Assembly (NCBI GenBank): GCA_041747755.1
Contig: JBGTEN010000158.1
Span: forward strand, 1-64,000
DNA from: Aurantibrevibacter sp041747755
Lineage (GTDB): Bacteria > Bacteroidota > Bacteroidia > Flavobacteriales > Flavobacteriaceae
Direction of reading: 5' to 3'
DNA: 64,000 nucleotides
The notes beneath the pieces are model-generated. The model did not search any database and was not told the DNA's origin. It saw only the letters and a list, made by a program, of their open reading frames with translations. Positions 49,057-57,443 of this stretch are shown here, in pieces. A program made the translations under genes and the position numbers. Within the stretch, counting starts at the first letter, position 1. The number at the start of each line of letters is the position of its first letter.

Positions 49057-49715
49057 AAGGTAATTAAACCATCTACCATAGTTAATTTTCGATCTGCCAT
49101 ATTAGCCAGATCTTCGTTATGGGTAACAATGACAAAGGTTTGCCCAAAGGTTGTGCGAAGCTCAAAGAACAGTCTATGTAAATTATCTGCACTTTCAGAA
49201 TCAAGATTGCCACTGGGCTCATCCGCAAAAATAATAGAGGGGTTGTTCACTAAAGCTCTGGCAACTGCTACCCGTTGCTGCTCACCGCCGGAGAGTGCAT
49301 TCGGTTTATGATGATAGCGATGGGAGAGCCCTAAAAAATCAAGTAGCTCTTTTGCTTTGGTTTCAGCCTCGATTCTTGGTGTTTTTTTGATAAAGGCAGG
49401 GATACAAACGTTTTCTAAAGCTGTAAATTCCGGCAAGAGTTGATGGAATTGAAAAATAAAGCCAATATGTTCGTTTCTGAATTTTGCTAAGTCCCTGTCA
49501 TTTAATCGGTTCACATCAATCCCATTAATGAATAATTCACTATCAGTCTTGTTGGTTTGGGTATCTAGGGTTCCCAGAATTTGTAACAAGGTTGTTTTTC
49601 CTGCCCCGGAAGCTCCCACAATAGACACAATTTCGCTTTTTTGGATATGTAAATCAACTCCTTTTAAAACCTGAAGTTCTCCGTAATATTTTTGAATATT
49701 GGTTGCTTTTATCAT
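49053..49715 (-). CDS. lolD: LolD-like ABC transporter ATP-binding protein
   Basis: This 220-residue ATPase has Walker A GASGAGKTT (near 34-42), signature LSGGEQQRVAVARAL (near 142), Walker B IIFADEPSGNLD (near 160) and the H switch in VTHNEDLAN. It belongs to the MacB/LolD/FtsE group, and the spacing matches LolD, which powers release of lipoproteins from the inner membrane. The permease (LolCE) is not adjacent, so the symbol is by similarity only. It begins a three-gene coupled operon with the CPBP protease and TIGR02757. Confidence 0.85.
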   Translation of the reverse strand: MIKATNIQKYYGELQVLKGVDLHIQKSEIVSIVGASGAGKTTLLQILGTLDTQTNKTDSELFINGIDVNRLNDRDLAKFRNEHIGFIFQFHQLLPEFTALENVCIPAFIKKTPRIEAETKAKELLDFLGLSHRYHHKPNALSGGEQQRVAVARALVNNPSIIFADEPSGNLDSESADNLHRLFFELRTTFGQTFVIVTHNEDLANMADRKLTMVDGLITL

Positions 49716-49887
49716 TCTGAAAGCGAATTATTTTACTACTCTTAGTTACATTAAATTTCTTTTGGTTTACAAATTATTCTGTAAACACCTTAACACAAAA
49801 TTAGTTTCATTTAATTTAGCAAAAGATAAAACAATACTTTTTGATGCCAATAAAAAGTTAAATGGATATTTTGTGACAATAATTAAA

Positions 49888-49895
49888 TAACTTTG
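49888..49895 (+). promoter_or_regulatory. Candidate -7 element upstream of folE
   Basis: TAACTTTG fits TAnnTTTG, 72 bases before the folE start. The nearest TTG (49871-49873) is 14 bases upstream, shorter than usual. Confidence 0.3.
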
Positions 49896-49967
49896 TTTAA
49901 TCAAAATCAAAAATTGATAAACAAAATAAAATTTAACGGCTAAGTCCAAATTAAAAACAAAAGCATA

Positions 49968-50567
49968 ATGGCTCCATATCAAAATCTGGAAGAATATAAT
50001 TTAGAGATTACCGAAGAAATACGGGAGGGATATTCACACATCATTTCGGAATTGGGAGAAGATGTGAGTAGGGAAGGATTGGTAAAAACACCTGAACGAG
50101 CCGCAAAGGCAATGCTATTTCTCACCCAAGGTTATAAGCAGGATGCTGTTGAAATCTTGAAGGGTGCCATGTTTAAGGAAGACTATGACGATATGGTTAT
50201 TATAAAAAATATTGAGTTGTATTCCTTGTGTGAACACCATATGTTACCTTTTTTTGGGAAAGCTCATATCGCGTATATTCCCAATGGACACATTGTTGGC
50301 TTGAGCAAAATACCTCGTGTAGTAGATGTATTTGCAAGGCGTTTGCAAGTTCAGGAAAGGCTGACTCATGATATATTGGAGTGTATTAATAGCACTTTAA
50401 TGCCTAAGGGGGTTGCTGTGGTAATCGAGGCATCACATATGTGTATGATGATGCGCGGGGTTCAAAAACAGAATTCGGTTACTACTACATCCGGCTTTCG
50501 GGGACAATTTGAAAAAATAGAGACTCGAAATGAATTCTTAAAATTATTAGGTTCGGATTTATCTTAG
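49968..50567 (+). CDS. folE: GTP cyclohydrolase I
   Basis: This is a 199-residue enzyme that turns GTP into 7,8-dihydroneopterin triphosphate, the first step of tetrahydrofolate or tetrahydrobiopterin synthesis. The zinc ligands are visible: C88 and H91 in LCEHHMLPFFGKAHIAYIP, and C159 in ASHMCMMMRGV. The GLSKIPRVVDVFARRLQVQERLT segment (about 111-133) forms the active site with the neighbouring subunit. The length is normal for type IA. It stands alone with its own promoter region. Confidence 0.95.
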   Translation: MAPYQNLEEYNLEITEEIREGYSHIISELGEDVSREGLVKTPERAAKAMLFLTQGYKQDAVEILKGAMFKEDYDDMVIIKNIELYSLCEHHMLPFFGKAHIAYIPNGHIVGLSKIPRVVDVFARRLQVQERLTHDILECINSTLMPKGVAVVIEASHMCMMMRGVQKQNSVTTTSGFRGQFEKIETRNEFLKLLGSDLS

Positions 50568-50636
50568 TTAAATTTTTGAGTTTAAATTCATTTAAATCCT
50601 TAATTTTAGACATGTCAAACAGCTAAATATCTAGGC

Positions 50637-50939
50637 ATGACTGATACTAAAGATAATAAAGTAAGGAACCTATTTTTGGGACTTTTGTTTGATGCTTTGG
50701 GCATGGTTTCTTTCATTATTCCTGGCATAGGGGAATTTGCAGACGTAATCTGGGCTCCAGTTGCAGGCTGGCTTATGACACGGATGTACAAAGGAAAGGC
50801 AGGAAAAACTGCTGCTGTAATTACTTTCATTGAAGAGATACTACCGGGATTGGATATCATCCCAACATTCACACTTATGTGGTTCTATACCTATGTCTTT
50901 TCAAAAGAAAGGAACAATAAAATTATAGATGTTCAATAA
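50637..50939 (+). CDS. Small membrane protein of unknown function
   Basis: This 100-residue protein has three hydrophobic segments (about 13-30, 34-50 and 60-90). The sequence FDALGMVSFIIPGIGEFADVIWAPVAGWLMTRMYKG (key residues IPGxGExxDxxWAP) recurs in flavobacterial genomes as I recall, and in plant chloroplast proteins of similar size, but no function is known to me. It is followed 35 bases later by the sulfite-oxidase-like gene, so it may share that transcript. Confidence 0.7.
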   Translation: MTDTKDNKVRNLFLGLLFDALGMVSFIIPGIGEFADVIWAPVAGWLMTRMYKGKAGKTAAVITFIEEILPGLDIIPTFTLMWFYTYVFSKERNNKIIDVQ

Positions 50940-50974
50940 AAGGGCTTCTCTACTTCATAAAAAATTCACTTGGA

Positions 50975-52195
50975 ATGGAAAGAAGAAATTTCATTAAGAA
51001 ATCCAGCTTAGGTTCACTAAGTGCCTTAATTGGAGTAGAAATTGTTTTCGGGAAGTCCATCCCCGAGGGCTACGAAATTCTGGCAGTACAAGATCCGGAT
51101 CCCTTTCGACTTTTTAACAAGGACAAATCCATGGTAGTTTTAAACAATAAACCATGGAATATGGAAGCTCAGGCACATTTATTGGATGATAGGGTTACCC
51201 CAAACAAATACATGTTTATAAGAAACAACGGTTTGGTTCCGGAAAAAATTGATGAGCAAAATTGGATATTGACTGTTGATGGAGAATCGGTAAAGCAAAA
51301 GAAGACTTATACCTTAAAGGATTTACAATCAAAATTCAAACACTATACCTATCAGTTAACGTTAGAGTGTGGTGGTAATGGCAGAAGTGAGTTTCAACCC
51401 ACTGCTGAAGGAAATCAGTGGACCATTGGTGCGGTTTCCTGTGCTAAGTGGACTGGGATACGATTAAAAGATCTTTTGGCAGATGTGGGCATACAGGATA
51501 ATGCGGTGTACATAGGGTATCATGCGGCAGATGAACATTTGAGCAGAGATCCCAAAAAAGAACCTATTTCCAGAGGTTTGCCAATAGACAAGGCCTTGCA
51601 AAGTGAGACCCTTTTAGCTTTTAAAATGAATGATGAGCCCATTCCTTTGGTGCATGGTTTTCCTTTGCGACTAGTTGCAGGAGGTTACCCTGCCTCAGTT
51701 TCCGGAAAATGGCTCAATAGAATTAGTGTTCGAAATAAAGTACATGATGGAGAAAAAATGACTGGTTCTTCATATAAAGTACCTTGTGAGCCTGTTGCCC
51801 CCGGGGAAAAGGTAAAGGAGGAAAACATGTGTATCATCGAGTCTATGCCTGTAAAATCATTGATTACTTATCCTAAATCCGGGGCAATGATTGCCTTTGG
51901 AAAAAAACTCAATATCCGGGGTCACGCCTGGGCTGGGGAATTGGCGGTTTCTAAAATGGAGTATTCCATAGATTTTGGATCAAGTTGGTCGTCATGCCAA
52001 ATAGAGGAGCCCGCCAATCATACGGCATGGCAACACTTTACAGCAAGTATACCTTTTCCCAAAAAGGGATATTACGAAGTTTGGGCTAGGGCAACAGATG
52101 AAAAAGGGACTTCTCAGCCCATGCTTGTGCCCGGATGGAATCCAAAGGGTTATCTAAACAATGCATGTCATCGAATCGCTGTTAAAGTAACATAA
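50975..52195 (+). CDS. Molybdopterin-dependent oxidoreductase of the sulfite oxidase family (SorA/SoxC-like)
   Basis: This 406-residue protein begins ERRNFIKKSS plus a short hydrophobic stretch, a Tat-type signal suited to a cofactor-loaded enzyme. The molybdenum-ligating cysteine is C132 in LTLECGGNGRSEF. The domain continues with GAVSCAKWTGIRLKDLL, and GFPLRLVAGGYPASVSGKWLNRI near residue 233. A dimerisation domain (about 280-405, SMPVKSLITYPKSG, GHAWAGELAVSKMEYSIDFG) completes the fold. The next gene, sharing one base, encodes a monoheme cytochrome c, as in SorAB sulfite dehydrogenases. Sulfite is the likely but unproven substrate. Confidence 0.88.
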   Translation: MERRNFIKKSSLGSLSALIGVEIVFGKSIPEGYEILAVQDPDPFRLFNKDKSMVVLNNKPWNMEAQAHLLDDRVTPNKYMFIRNNGLVPEKIDEQNWILTVDGESVKQKKTYTLKDLQSKFKHYTYQLTLECGGNGRSEFQPTAEGNQWTIGAVSCAKWTGIRLKDLLADVGIQDNAVYIGYHAADEHLSRDPKKEPISRGLPIDKALQSETLLAFKMNDEPIPLVHGFPLRLVAGGYPASVSGKWLNRISVRNKVHDGEKMTGSSYKVPCEPVAPGEKVKEENMCIIESMPVKSLITYPKSGAMIAFGKKLNIRGHAWAGELAVSKMEYSIDFGSSWSSCQIEEPANHTAWQHFTASIPFPKKGYYEVWARATDEKGTSQPMLVPGWNPKGYLNNACHRIAVKVT

Positions 52196-52668
52196 TGGGC
52201 AAAAACACTAAGTCTAGTGGCTATTTTATTGGGTTCTACAGGGTGATTATTGTTTTATGTGCTATAGTAGTCATTGGCACCATCATCACGGTATATTTCT
52301 TCAAGGAGGACGATAAAGTGAATATTGATAGCTCGAACTATAGTACAATTGAAAAGGTAGAAAATTCGGATCCTGACAAAATTGAGAACGGGATTCATCT
52401 ACGTACCGGGCTAATTGAAGCCGAGGGCTTAACCGAAGTGGTAAACAATTGCACCAATTGCCATTCCGCTCAATTAGTGATTCAAAATAGAATGTCTGCA
52501 GAACGCTGGGCTGCTACCATCCGTTGGATGCAGGAAACCCAAAATTTATGGGATTTAGGAGCAAATGAAGACATTATAATTAACTATTTAGTAACCAATT
52601 ATCCGCCTGAGGATAAGGGAAGAAGAGCTGTATTGACTGATATTGAGTGGTATGAACTTGAAGAATAA
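52195..52668 (+). CDS. Membrane-anchored monoheme cytochrome c (SorB-like partner)
   Basis: This 157-residue protein has one N-terminal helix (about 15-35), then an acidic linker and a cytochrome c domain with C86-x2-C89-H90 (NNCTNCHSAQLV). The axial methionine is probably in the RMSAERWAATIRWMQ segment. The start shares one base with the upstream stop (TAATG). The pair matches the flavobacterial sulfite dehydrogenase plus cytochrome layout, so it should take electrons from the molybdoenzyme to the respiratory chain. Confidence 0.88.
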   Translation: MGKNTKSSGYFIGFYRVIIVLCAIVVIGTIITVYFFKEDDKVNIDSSNYSTIEKVENSDPDKIENGIHLRTGLIEAEGLTEVVNNCTNCHSAQLVIQNRMSAERWAATIRWMQETQNLWDLGANEDIIINYLVTNYPPEDKGRRAVLTDIEWYELEE

Positions 52669-52710
52669 CTCAAATTGTTAATCCTTGCTTGTTAAAATTA
52701 GATTTCTGTG

Positions 52711-53580
52711 ATGGACTATTTAAATGCTTTTGTGCAATCCTTTACGGGAACATTACGGTGGACATGGAAGTCGATCTGCTTTGACGTACCTTGGTACACC
52801 AATTATTTCTGGGGACTAATACTTATTTCTCTGCTCGTCTGGGGGTTGGAAATTACATTACCATGGCGCAAAAATCAATCCCGTTTTAGGAAGGACTTTT
52901 GGCTTGATGCCTTTTATATGTTCTTTAACTTCTTCATTTTCGCCATATTTATCAGTGGCATTTATAAACTTCTAGGTTTATTATTTAATGATTTTGGGAT
53001 TTCAGACAAAAGCTTATCCCTTTTAGACCTTGCGGCGATGCCGGCCTGGCTCCAATTGGTTATCTTTTTTGTAGTGTTGGACTTTGTTCAATGGTTTACC
53101 CATATTTTATTGCATCGCTACCTATTTCTTTGGGAATTTCATAAAGTGCACCATTCAGTTAAAGAAATGGGATTTGCAGCGCATCTGCGTTACCACTGGA
53201 TGGAGAATATTCTGTACAAGCCCTTAAAAACAATTGGAGTCATGGTCCTGGGAGGTTTTGAACCTGAGCAAGCATATATCGTTCATTTTGCGGCGATTAG
53301 CATTGGCCATTTTAACCATGCTAACATAAAAATAACATGGGGTCCTTTAAAATATATTTTAAATAATCCGGTGATGCACCTGTATCACCATGCCTATGAA
53401 CTACCAAAAAATACCTACGGGGTAAATTTTGGAATAAGTCTGAGCTTGTGGGACTACCTGTTTAAAACCAACTATGTTCCCGAAGATAGTGGAACCATAC
53501 CTTTGGGTTTTAAGGGAGATGAGGAATTCCCGAAAGACTTTTTTGGACAGAATAGGTATGGTTTTAAGAAAAAAAAGTAA
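52711..53580 (+). CDS. Fatty acid hydroxylase/sterol desaturase family membrane protein
   Basis: I use the ATG at 52711; a GTG directly before it is also possible. The 289-residue protein has about five membrane helices and the diiron histidine clusters of the family: HILLHRY, HKVHHS, and MHLYHHAYE near the C-terminus, with further histidines in HFNHANI. Such enzymes hydroxylate or desaturate lipids at the membrane. The gene follows the cytochrome by 42 bases and may be co-transcribed. The substrate is unknown; sterols are unlikely in this group, and carotenoid or hopanoid or fatty-acyl substrates are possible. Confidence 0.85.
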   Translation: MDYLNAFVQSFTGTLRWTWKSICFDVPWYTNYFWGLILISLLVWGLEITLPWRKNQSRFRKDFWLDAFYMFFNFFIFAIFISGIYKLLGLLFNDFGISDKSLSLLDLAAMPAWLQLVIFFVVLDFVQWFTHILLHRYLFLWEFHKVHHSVKEMGFAAHLRYHWMENILYKPLKTIGVMVLGGFEPEQAYIVHFAAISIGHFNHANIKITWGPLKYILNNPVMHLYHHAYELPKNTYGVNFGISLSLWDYLFKTNYVPEDSGTIPLGFKGDEEFPKDFFGQNRYGFKKKK

Positions 53581-53659
53581 TGAGTACCATTTAAACTCCT
53601 GGGTAGGTGACTTTGTGCGCAGTTTTTTAGCCAATTGAAAGGTTTAAACGAGTTCCGGA

Positions 53660-54580
53660 TTAAAATTCTTGTTCTGTCAATTCGTTATTTAAAACAGCGC
53701 CAGCGATGTTACCCGTTGCTACTGCGTGTGCTATGGCTCGAAGTGGACTCGCATTGTCTCCGCAGGCAAAAACATGATCTACACTTGTTTTTTGAAACAT
53801 ATCTACCTTGAGGAGACCTTGTTCTGTAAGTTCACATCCAAGCATTTCAGGTATTTTGCAATGCTGTTCAAAATTTGGTCGTGAATAGATGGCTTTGAGG
53901 TCAATGGTTGAAAGATCTTTAAAAACGATTTCTTGAATATTCCCCTTTTCATGCTTAAAATAAGCTATTTCCTTTTCAATTACCGGAATGTTGTGCCCTG
54001 TAATTTTATTGAGTTGTTCTTTGGTTAGTGTGGCTTCTCCGTTGGTAAATATGGTGAGGTCTTTTGTCCAATTCCAAATGAGTTGGGCATAGTGAAAAGC
54101 AAAATCTCCATTGGCTAAAATCCCTGTTCTTTCCTTTTTCACCTCATAACCGTGGCAATATGGACAATGAATTACAGAAATGCCCCAACATTCGGAAAAA
54201 CCTTTAATATTGGGCATTATGTCTTTTATACCAGTAGCAAAAATGAGTCTTTTTGCTGAAAATTCTTCGCCAGCTTGTGTGACAACCGAAAAACCGTTTT
54301 CGCTTTTCTTGGCACTCAGAGCAAGGTCATTGCGAAATTTTACGGTGCTATAATTCAACGCCTGTGCTTTGGCCTTTTGTAAAATTAGACTTGGATTTTC
54401 TCCGTCTTGAGTAATGAAATTATGAGAATGTGGTGTTTGGTGGTTACATGGTAATCCGCTGTCAAGGATTAAAACATTTCGCATTGCGCGTCCCAAAGCC
54501 ATTGCTGCGGAAAGTCCTGCAAAACTTCCACCGATTATAATTACATCAAAACTTTTATTTTGGGTCATTTGCTCATTCAA
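53660..54580 (-). CDS. Thioredoxin-reductase-like FAD/NAD(P) oxidoreductase
   Basis: This is a 306-residue flavoprotein. The FAD-binding motif is IIIGGSFAGLSAAMALGRAMRNVLILD (GGSFAG at 17-22). The redox pair is C139-P-Y-C142 in VIHCPYCHGYE, and the ending has VDHVFACGDNAS for FAD. It is shorter than and different from classical TrxB, and belongs to the YumC/short thioredoxin-reductase-like group. An ATG four codons downstream (54568) is an alternative start. It lies 52 bases after merC on the same strand, so it may belong to the merC transcript and support redox handling of metals or thiols. Confidence 0.86.
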   Translation of the reverse strand: MNEQMTQNKSFDVIIIGGSFAGLSAAMALGRAMRNVLILDSGLPCNHQTPHSHNFITQDGENPSLILQKAKAQALNYSTVKFRNDLALSAKKSENGFSVVTQAGEEFSAKRLIFATGIKDIMPNIKGFSECWGISVIHCPYCHGYEVKKERTGILANGDFAFHYAQLIWNWTKDLTIFTNGEATLTKEQLNKITGHNIPVIEKEIAYFKHEKGNIQEIVFKDLSTIDLKAIYSRPNFEQHCKIPEMLGCELTEQGLLKVDMFQKTSVDHVFACGDNASPLRAIAHAVATGNIAGAVLNNELTEQEF

Positions 54581-54632
54581 TTTATTGGGGTTGTGTCCAG
54601 TTCATTAAAGTTTTAGAAAGCAAATACTAGTT

Positions 54633-55040
54633 TTAAATAATTTTCTCCTTAACATTCTGATGAAGATGAGCACTTTTTGAAAATTTCCAGTTTTTATAAT
54701 GAGAGGAAGCAACTATAGTAGCTCCAGTAACGGTAAAAATAGATTCCCATAATTCGTTTATTTCCAGTCGACTAATCGCAATAAATGTAAAACCAATAAA
54801 AGCAAGTTTAACCGGAAAGGTGTTACGATGGACTTTTTTGTAACTCGGGTATAATGATACGGCTACCAATACTAAACCCATGGAAATAAATATCCACTCA
54901 ATCCAAGGATTCGTAAGAAAGGATAAACTTCCTAAAGAAGAAAAAGAGAGCGCTATGGGAACAAAAGCACAATGGATGGCACATAAGAAAGAACTCGTCA
55001 GTGCAAGAATATCATAGAAGGGAGAAATTTTAGCTTTCAT
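54633..55040 (-). CDS. MerC domain-containing membrane protein
   Basis: This 135-residue protein has four hydrophobic helices. The first contains SFLCAIHCAFVPIALS, where the two cysteines (C20, C24) flank the CAIHC metal site typical of MerC. No mer operon is near. Instead the gene is divergent from the ABC/DUF/Zur operon, and its promoter (-7 TAGCTTTG at 55057-55064 on minus) overlaps the palindrome at 55080-55100. A role in zinc or other metal uptake under the Fur/Zur regulator encoded at 57887 is the best guess. Confidence 0.88.
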   Translation of the reverse strand: MKAKISPFYDILALTSSFLCAIHCAFVPIALSFSSLGSLSFLTNPWIEWIFISMGLVLVAVSLYPSYKKVHRNTFPVKLAFIGFTFIAISRLEINELWESIFTVTGATIVASSHYKNWKFSKSAHLHQNVKEKII

Positions 55041-55056
55041 AAAAAATAGTAAGCGG

Positions 55057-55087
55057 CAAAGCTATAAATTCTAAAATACAAATGCAA
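55057..55087 (-). promoter_or_regulatory. Promoter of merC
   Basis: On the minus strand, TTG (complement of 55085-55087), 20 bases, then TAGCTTTG (complement of 55057-55064) match the flavobacterial consensus TTG-N17..23-TAnnTTTG exactly. The -33 element is inside the palindrome. Confidence 0.6.
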
Positions 55088-55100
55088 TTAAGTTGCATTT
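55080..55100. promoter_or_regulatory. Probable Zur/Fur operator (AAATGCAA-N5-TTGCATTT)
   Basis: Perfect 8-base inverted arms around TTAAG lie between merC and the ABC operon, 40 bases before the first and 33 before the second start codon. A second nested repeat (AAATACAAAT at 55074-55083, ATTTGTATTT at 55109-55118) surrounds it. The size and symmetry fit the site of a Fur-family dimer, and a Fur/Zur gene ends the operon. Confidence 0.65.
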
Positions 55101-55105
55101 ATAAT

Positions 55106-55113
55106 TATATTTG
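55106..55113 (+). promoter_or_regulatory. -7 element of the ABC/DUF/Zur operon promoter
   Basis: TATATTTG fits TAnnTTTG, 20 bases before the ATPase start. The expected -33 position falls in or before the palindrome, so a bound regulator would cover it; no TTG is visible at the right spacing. Confidence 0.45.
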
Positions 55114-55132
55114 TATTTAGAATCGAAAAAGA

Positions 55133-55759
55133 ATGGTTACAGTTGAAAATTTGGCATTTAGTTATAAGGACGGTCCAAATCTACAATTCCCGGATTTTCA
55201 TTTAAATGAAAACGAAGAGTTATTGGTTTTAGGGGCTTCGGGTATTGGAAAATCAACCTTGTTACACTTATTATGCGGATTATTGGCGCCTAAAACCGGA
55301 AAGATTGTAATAGATAAGGTTAATATTACTGAATTCAGCCAAAAAAAACTGGATAGTTTCCGTGGACAAAATATTGGAATCGTCTTTCAAAGACCGCATT
55401 TTATTGAATCCCTAAATGTTTTAGATAATCTCCGTGCCAAAATCTTTTTCTCCCATCAAAAGGTTGCTTACGGCGAGATTGATAATTTGTTACTTCAATT
55501 GGGAATAGAAGGTTTAAAACATAAGCGTATTAAAACCATGAGCCAAGGTCAAAAGCAACGCTTGTCCATAGCCATTGCTCTGATAGGAGCTCCAAAATTA
55601 CTATTGGCAGATGAGCCAACGGCCAATTTGGATGATAAGAATTGTGAAATCGTAATTGATTTACTGAAGTCGCAAGCCAAAGTGTATGGAGCCAATTTGA
55701 TTGTGATTACGCATGATACCAGGATTAAGTCAATGTTTACCAACAAACTCCAGTTATGA
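55133..55759 (+). CDS. ABC transporter ATP-binding protein (MacB/LolD type) of a putative zinc system
   Basis: This 208-residue ATPase has Walker A GASGIGKST (near 33-41), Walker B LLLADEPTANLDD (near 157) and the H switch in VITHDTRI. The signature is degenerate: MSQGQKQR instead of LSGGQQQR. It partners with the FtsX-like permease whose start overlaps its stop by 4 bases. The operon also holds two exported CxxC proteins and a Zur-like regulator. In Pseudomonas, a Zur-controlled operon (PA4063-PA4066, from memory) has the same MacB-like plus DUF composition, supporting a role in zinc scarcity. Confidence 0.87.
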   Translation: MVTVENLAFSYKDGPNLQFPDFHLNENEELLVLGASGIGKSTLLHLLCGLLAPKTGKIVIDKVNITEFSQKKLDSFRGQNIGIVFQRPHFIESLNVLDNLRAKIFFSHQKVAYGEIDNLLLQLGIEGLKHKRIKTMSQGQKQRLSIAIALIGAPKLLLADEPTANLDDKNCEIVIDLLKSQAKVYGANLIVITHDTRIKSMFTNKLQL

Positions 55760-56970
55760 ATATTTTTATATTAAGCGTAAAGAACATGGTTTCCAAGCCG
55801 CTTAATACGGTATTGAGCGTTATACTGTTAGGGCTGAGTGTTGCTTTACTTTCCGGAGCAATTCAATTTCAGAATGTTCTAAAAAACCAGATTCATAACA
55901 ATATTAAAAACATTGATATGGTGGTAGGAGCCAAAGGTAGTCCACTCCAGTTGGTTCTATCCGCTGTGTTGCACATCGATGCGCCGGTGGGAAACATTTC
56001 CTTGGCTGAGGCTGATAAAATAGTGCGACATCCTATGGTGGGTAGTGCCATTCCCTTGAGTTATGGGGATAACCATGCGGGTTATAGGATTATAGGAACA
56101 ACCTCCGATTTCTTAGAAATCTACAATGCCGATTTTGAAAAGGGTAGCCCATTCAATAACCCATTTGAGGTGGTAGTGGGTTTTAATGTAGCAAAAAATC
56201 TTGGATTACAGCTCAACAATACCTTTCAAAGTGCGCATGGTTTGATGAATGATGGTATGGGAGACCTGCATGGCGATCGCTTTAAGGTTGTAGGTATTTT
56301 AAAACCCGGCAATACGGTATTAGACAATTTAATAGTTACCTCTCAAGAAAGTGTCTGGTTGGTGCACGAGCATGAAGAGGAGGAAGCAAACGAAGTTCCG
56401 GATTTAGAAACACACCATGATGAAAGAGAAATAACGGCACTATTACTTCGGTTAAAAAATCCTTTTGCATTGGTACAATTACCCAGACAAATCAATGAAA
56501 ATACCAATTTGCAGGCGGTGCTTCCCAAGTATGAATTGGATAGATTATATCAGTTTACCGGAATTGGTTTTTCTACCATATCGCTAATTGCAATACTCAT
56601 TTTTATCGTTTCAGGCTTAAGCATTTTTATAAGTTTATTTAGAATGGTAAAAGAACGCAGGTACGAATTGGCTTTAATGAGAACCTATGGAGCGTCACAA
56701 TTCAACCTTATTGTAGTCATCTTAATTGAAGCGGTACTACTTGGAATTTGTGGATACCTATTAGGTATCATGATGGCTAAATTTACGTTAATAGCTTTAT
56801 TTGGGGGTTTTGCGAGCGACTTTAAATACCATATTGGGTTGCCATGGTATGCCGTAGAAGATATTTTTATCTTCCTCTTTGTTGTTATCCTTATAGTGCT
56901 TGCCACTTTGGTAGCAGTTCTTCCGATTTTCAAAATGAATGTTTCAAAAATATTATCCGATGAAAACTAG
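55756..56970 (+). CDS. MacB/FtsX-like ABC permease with a His/Glu-rich extracytoplasmic loop
   Basis: This 404-residue protein has the MacB topology: one N-terminal helix (about 16-36), a large periplasmic domain (about 40-265) and three C-terminal helices (about 273-295, 320-345 and 365-390). The periplasmic domain carries a stretch with H204, H206, E207-E210, H220 and H221 (coded at 56362-56427), which looks like a metal-binding loop. Unlike export MacB, no TolC or MacA gene is near. It overlaps the next gene by 11 bases. Its place in a Zur-like operon suggests use in zinc traffic. Direction of transport is unknown. Confidence 0.85.
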   Translation: MNIFILSVKNMVSKPLNTVLSVILLGLSVALLSGAIQFQNVLKNQIHNNIKNIDMVVGAKGSPLQLVLSAVLHIDAPVGNISLAEADKIVRHPMVGSAIPLSYGDNHAGYRIIGTTSDFLEIYNADFEKGSPFNNPFEVVVGFNVAKNLGLQLNNTFQSAHGLMNDGMGDLHGDRFKVVGILKPGNTVLDNLIVTSQESVWLVHEHEEEEANEVPDLETHHDEREITALLLRLKNPFALVQLPRQINENTNLQAVLPKYELDRLYQFTGIGFSTISLIAILIFIVSGLSIFISLFRMVKERRYELALMRTYGASQFNLIVVILIEAVLLGICGYLLGIMMAKFTLIALFGGFASDFKYHIGLPWYAVEDIFIFLFVVILIVLATLVAVLPIFKMNVSKILSDEN

Positions 56971-57406
56971 AATTCGGTTGACTCTATTTGCAATGATTAT
57001 GTTTTATGGAGTGACCTATGCTCAGGAAAAATTATCATGGTCAGATCTTGCTGATGTTTCCTTCAACAGTAAGTACTTTGCTAGTGTAGATGATTATTTT
57101 TTAGCACCTACCTTTGGAAAAAGGGTGCTATTATATCACAATAAACTAGTTACAATAACAGGATATTTTTTAAATCTGGATTCTAGTGGCGATTTGCTTT
57201 TATTGTCAAAAAACCCGATGTCCAGTTGTTTTTTCTGTGGTGGAGCAGGACCCGAATCTGTAATAGAAATTAGGTTTTCAGAAAACACAATGTTTAAAAC
57301 TGATCAAATTATTACTGTTACGGGAATTTTACGCCTTAATAGCGATGACTTAGACCATTGTAATTATATCTTAACAAATGCAACGGCCGTTAGGGTCAGT
57401 AAGTAG
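56960..57406 (+). CDS. Exported CxxC protein, DUF3299-like, copy 1
   Basis: I start at the ATG at 56960 (MKTRIRLTLFAMIMFYGVTYAQ), which gives a signal peptide; the ATG 21 bases upstream lies inside the permease gene. The 148-residue product has a small mostly beta domain with VTITGYFLNL and VTVTGILRLN strands, OB-fold-like. The motif SKNPMSSCFFCGGAGPES has cysteines C90 and C93. The arrangement resembles DUF3299 proteins of Zur-regulated operons. It may be a periplasmic metal-binding partner of the MacB-like pair. The paralogue follows 37 bases later. Confidence 0.75.
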   Translation: MKTRIRLTLFAMIMFYGVTYAQEKLSWSDLADVSFNSKYFASVDDYFLAPTFGKRVLLYHNKLVTITGYFLNLDSSGDLLLLSKNPMSSCFFCGGAGPESVIEIRFSENTMFKTDQIITVTGILRLNSDDLDHCNYILTNATAVRVSK

Positions 57407-57443
57407 TCAAAATGCCCTATTTTTGATATTAAATTAGGGCTAC

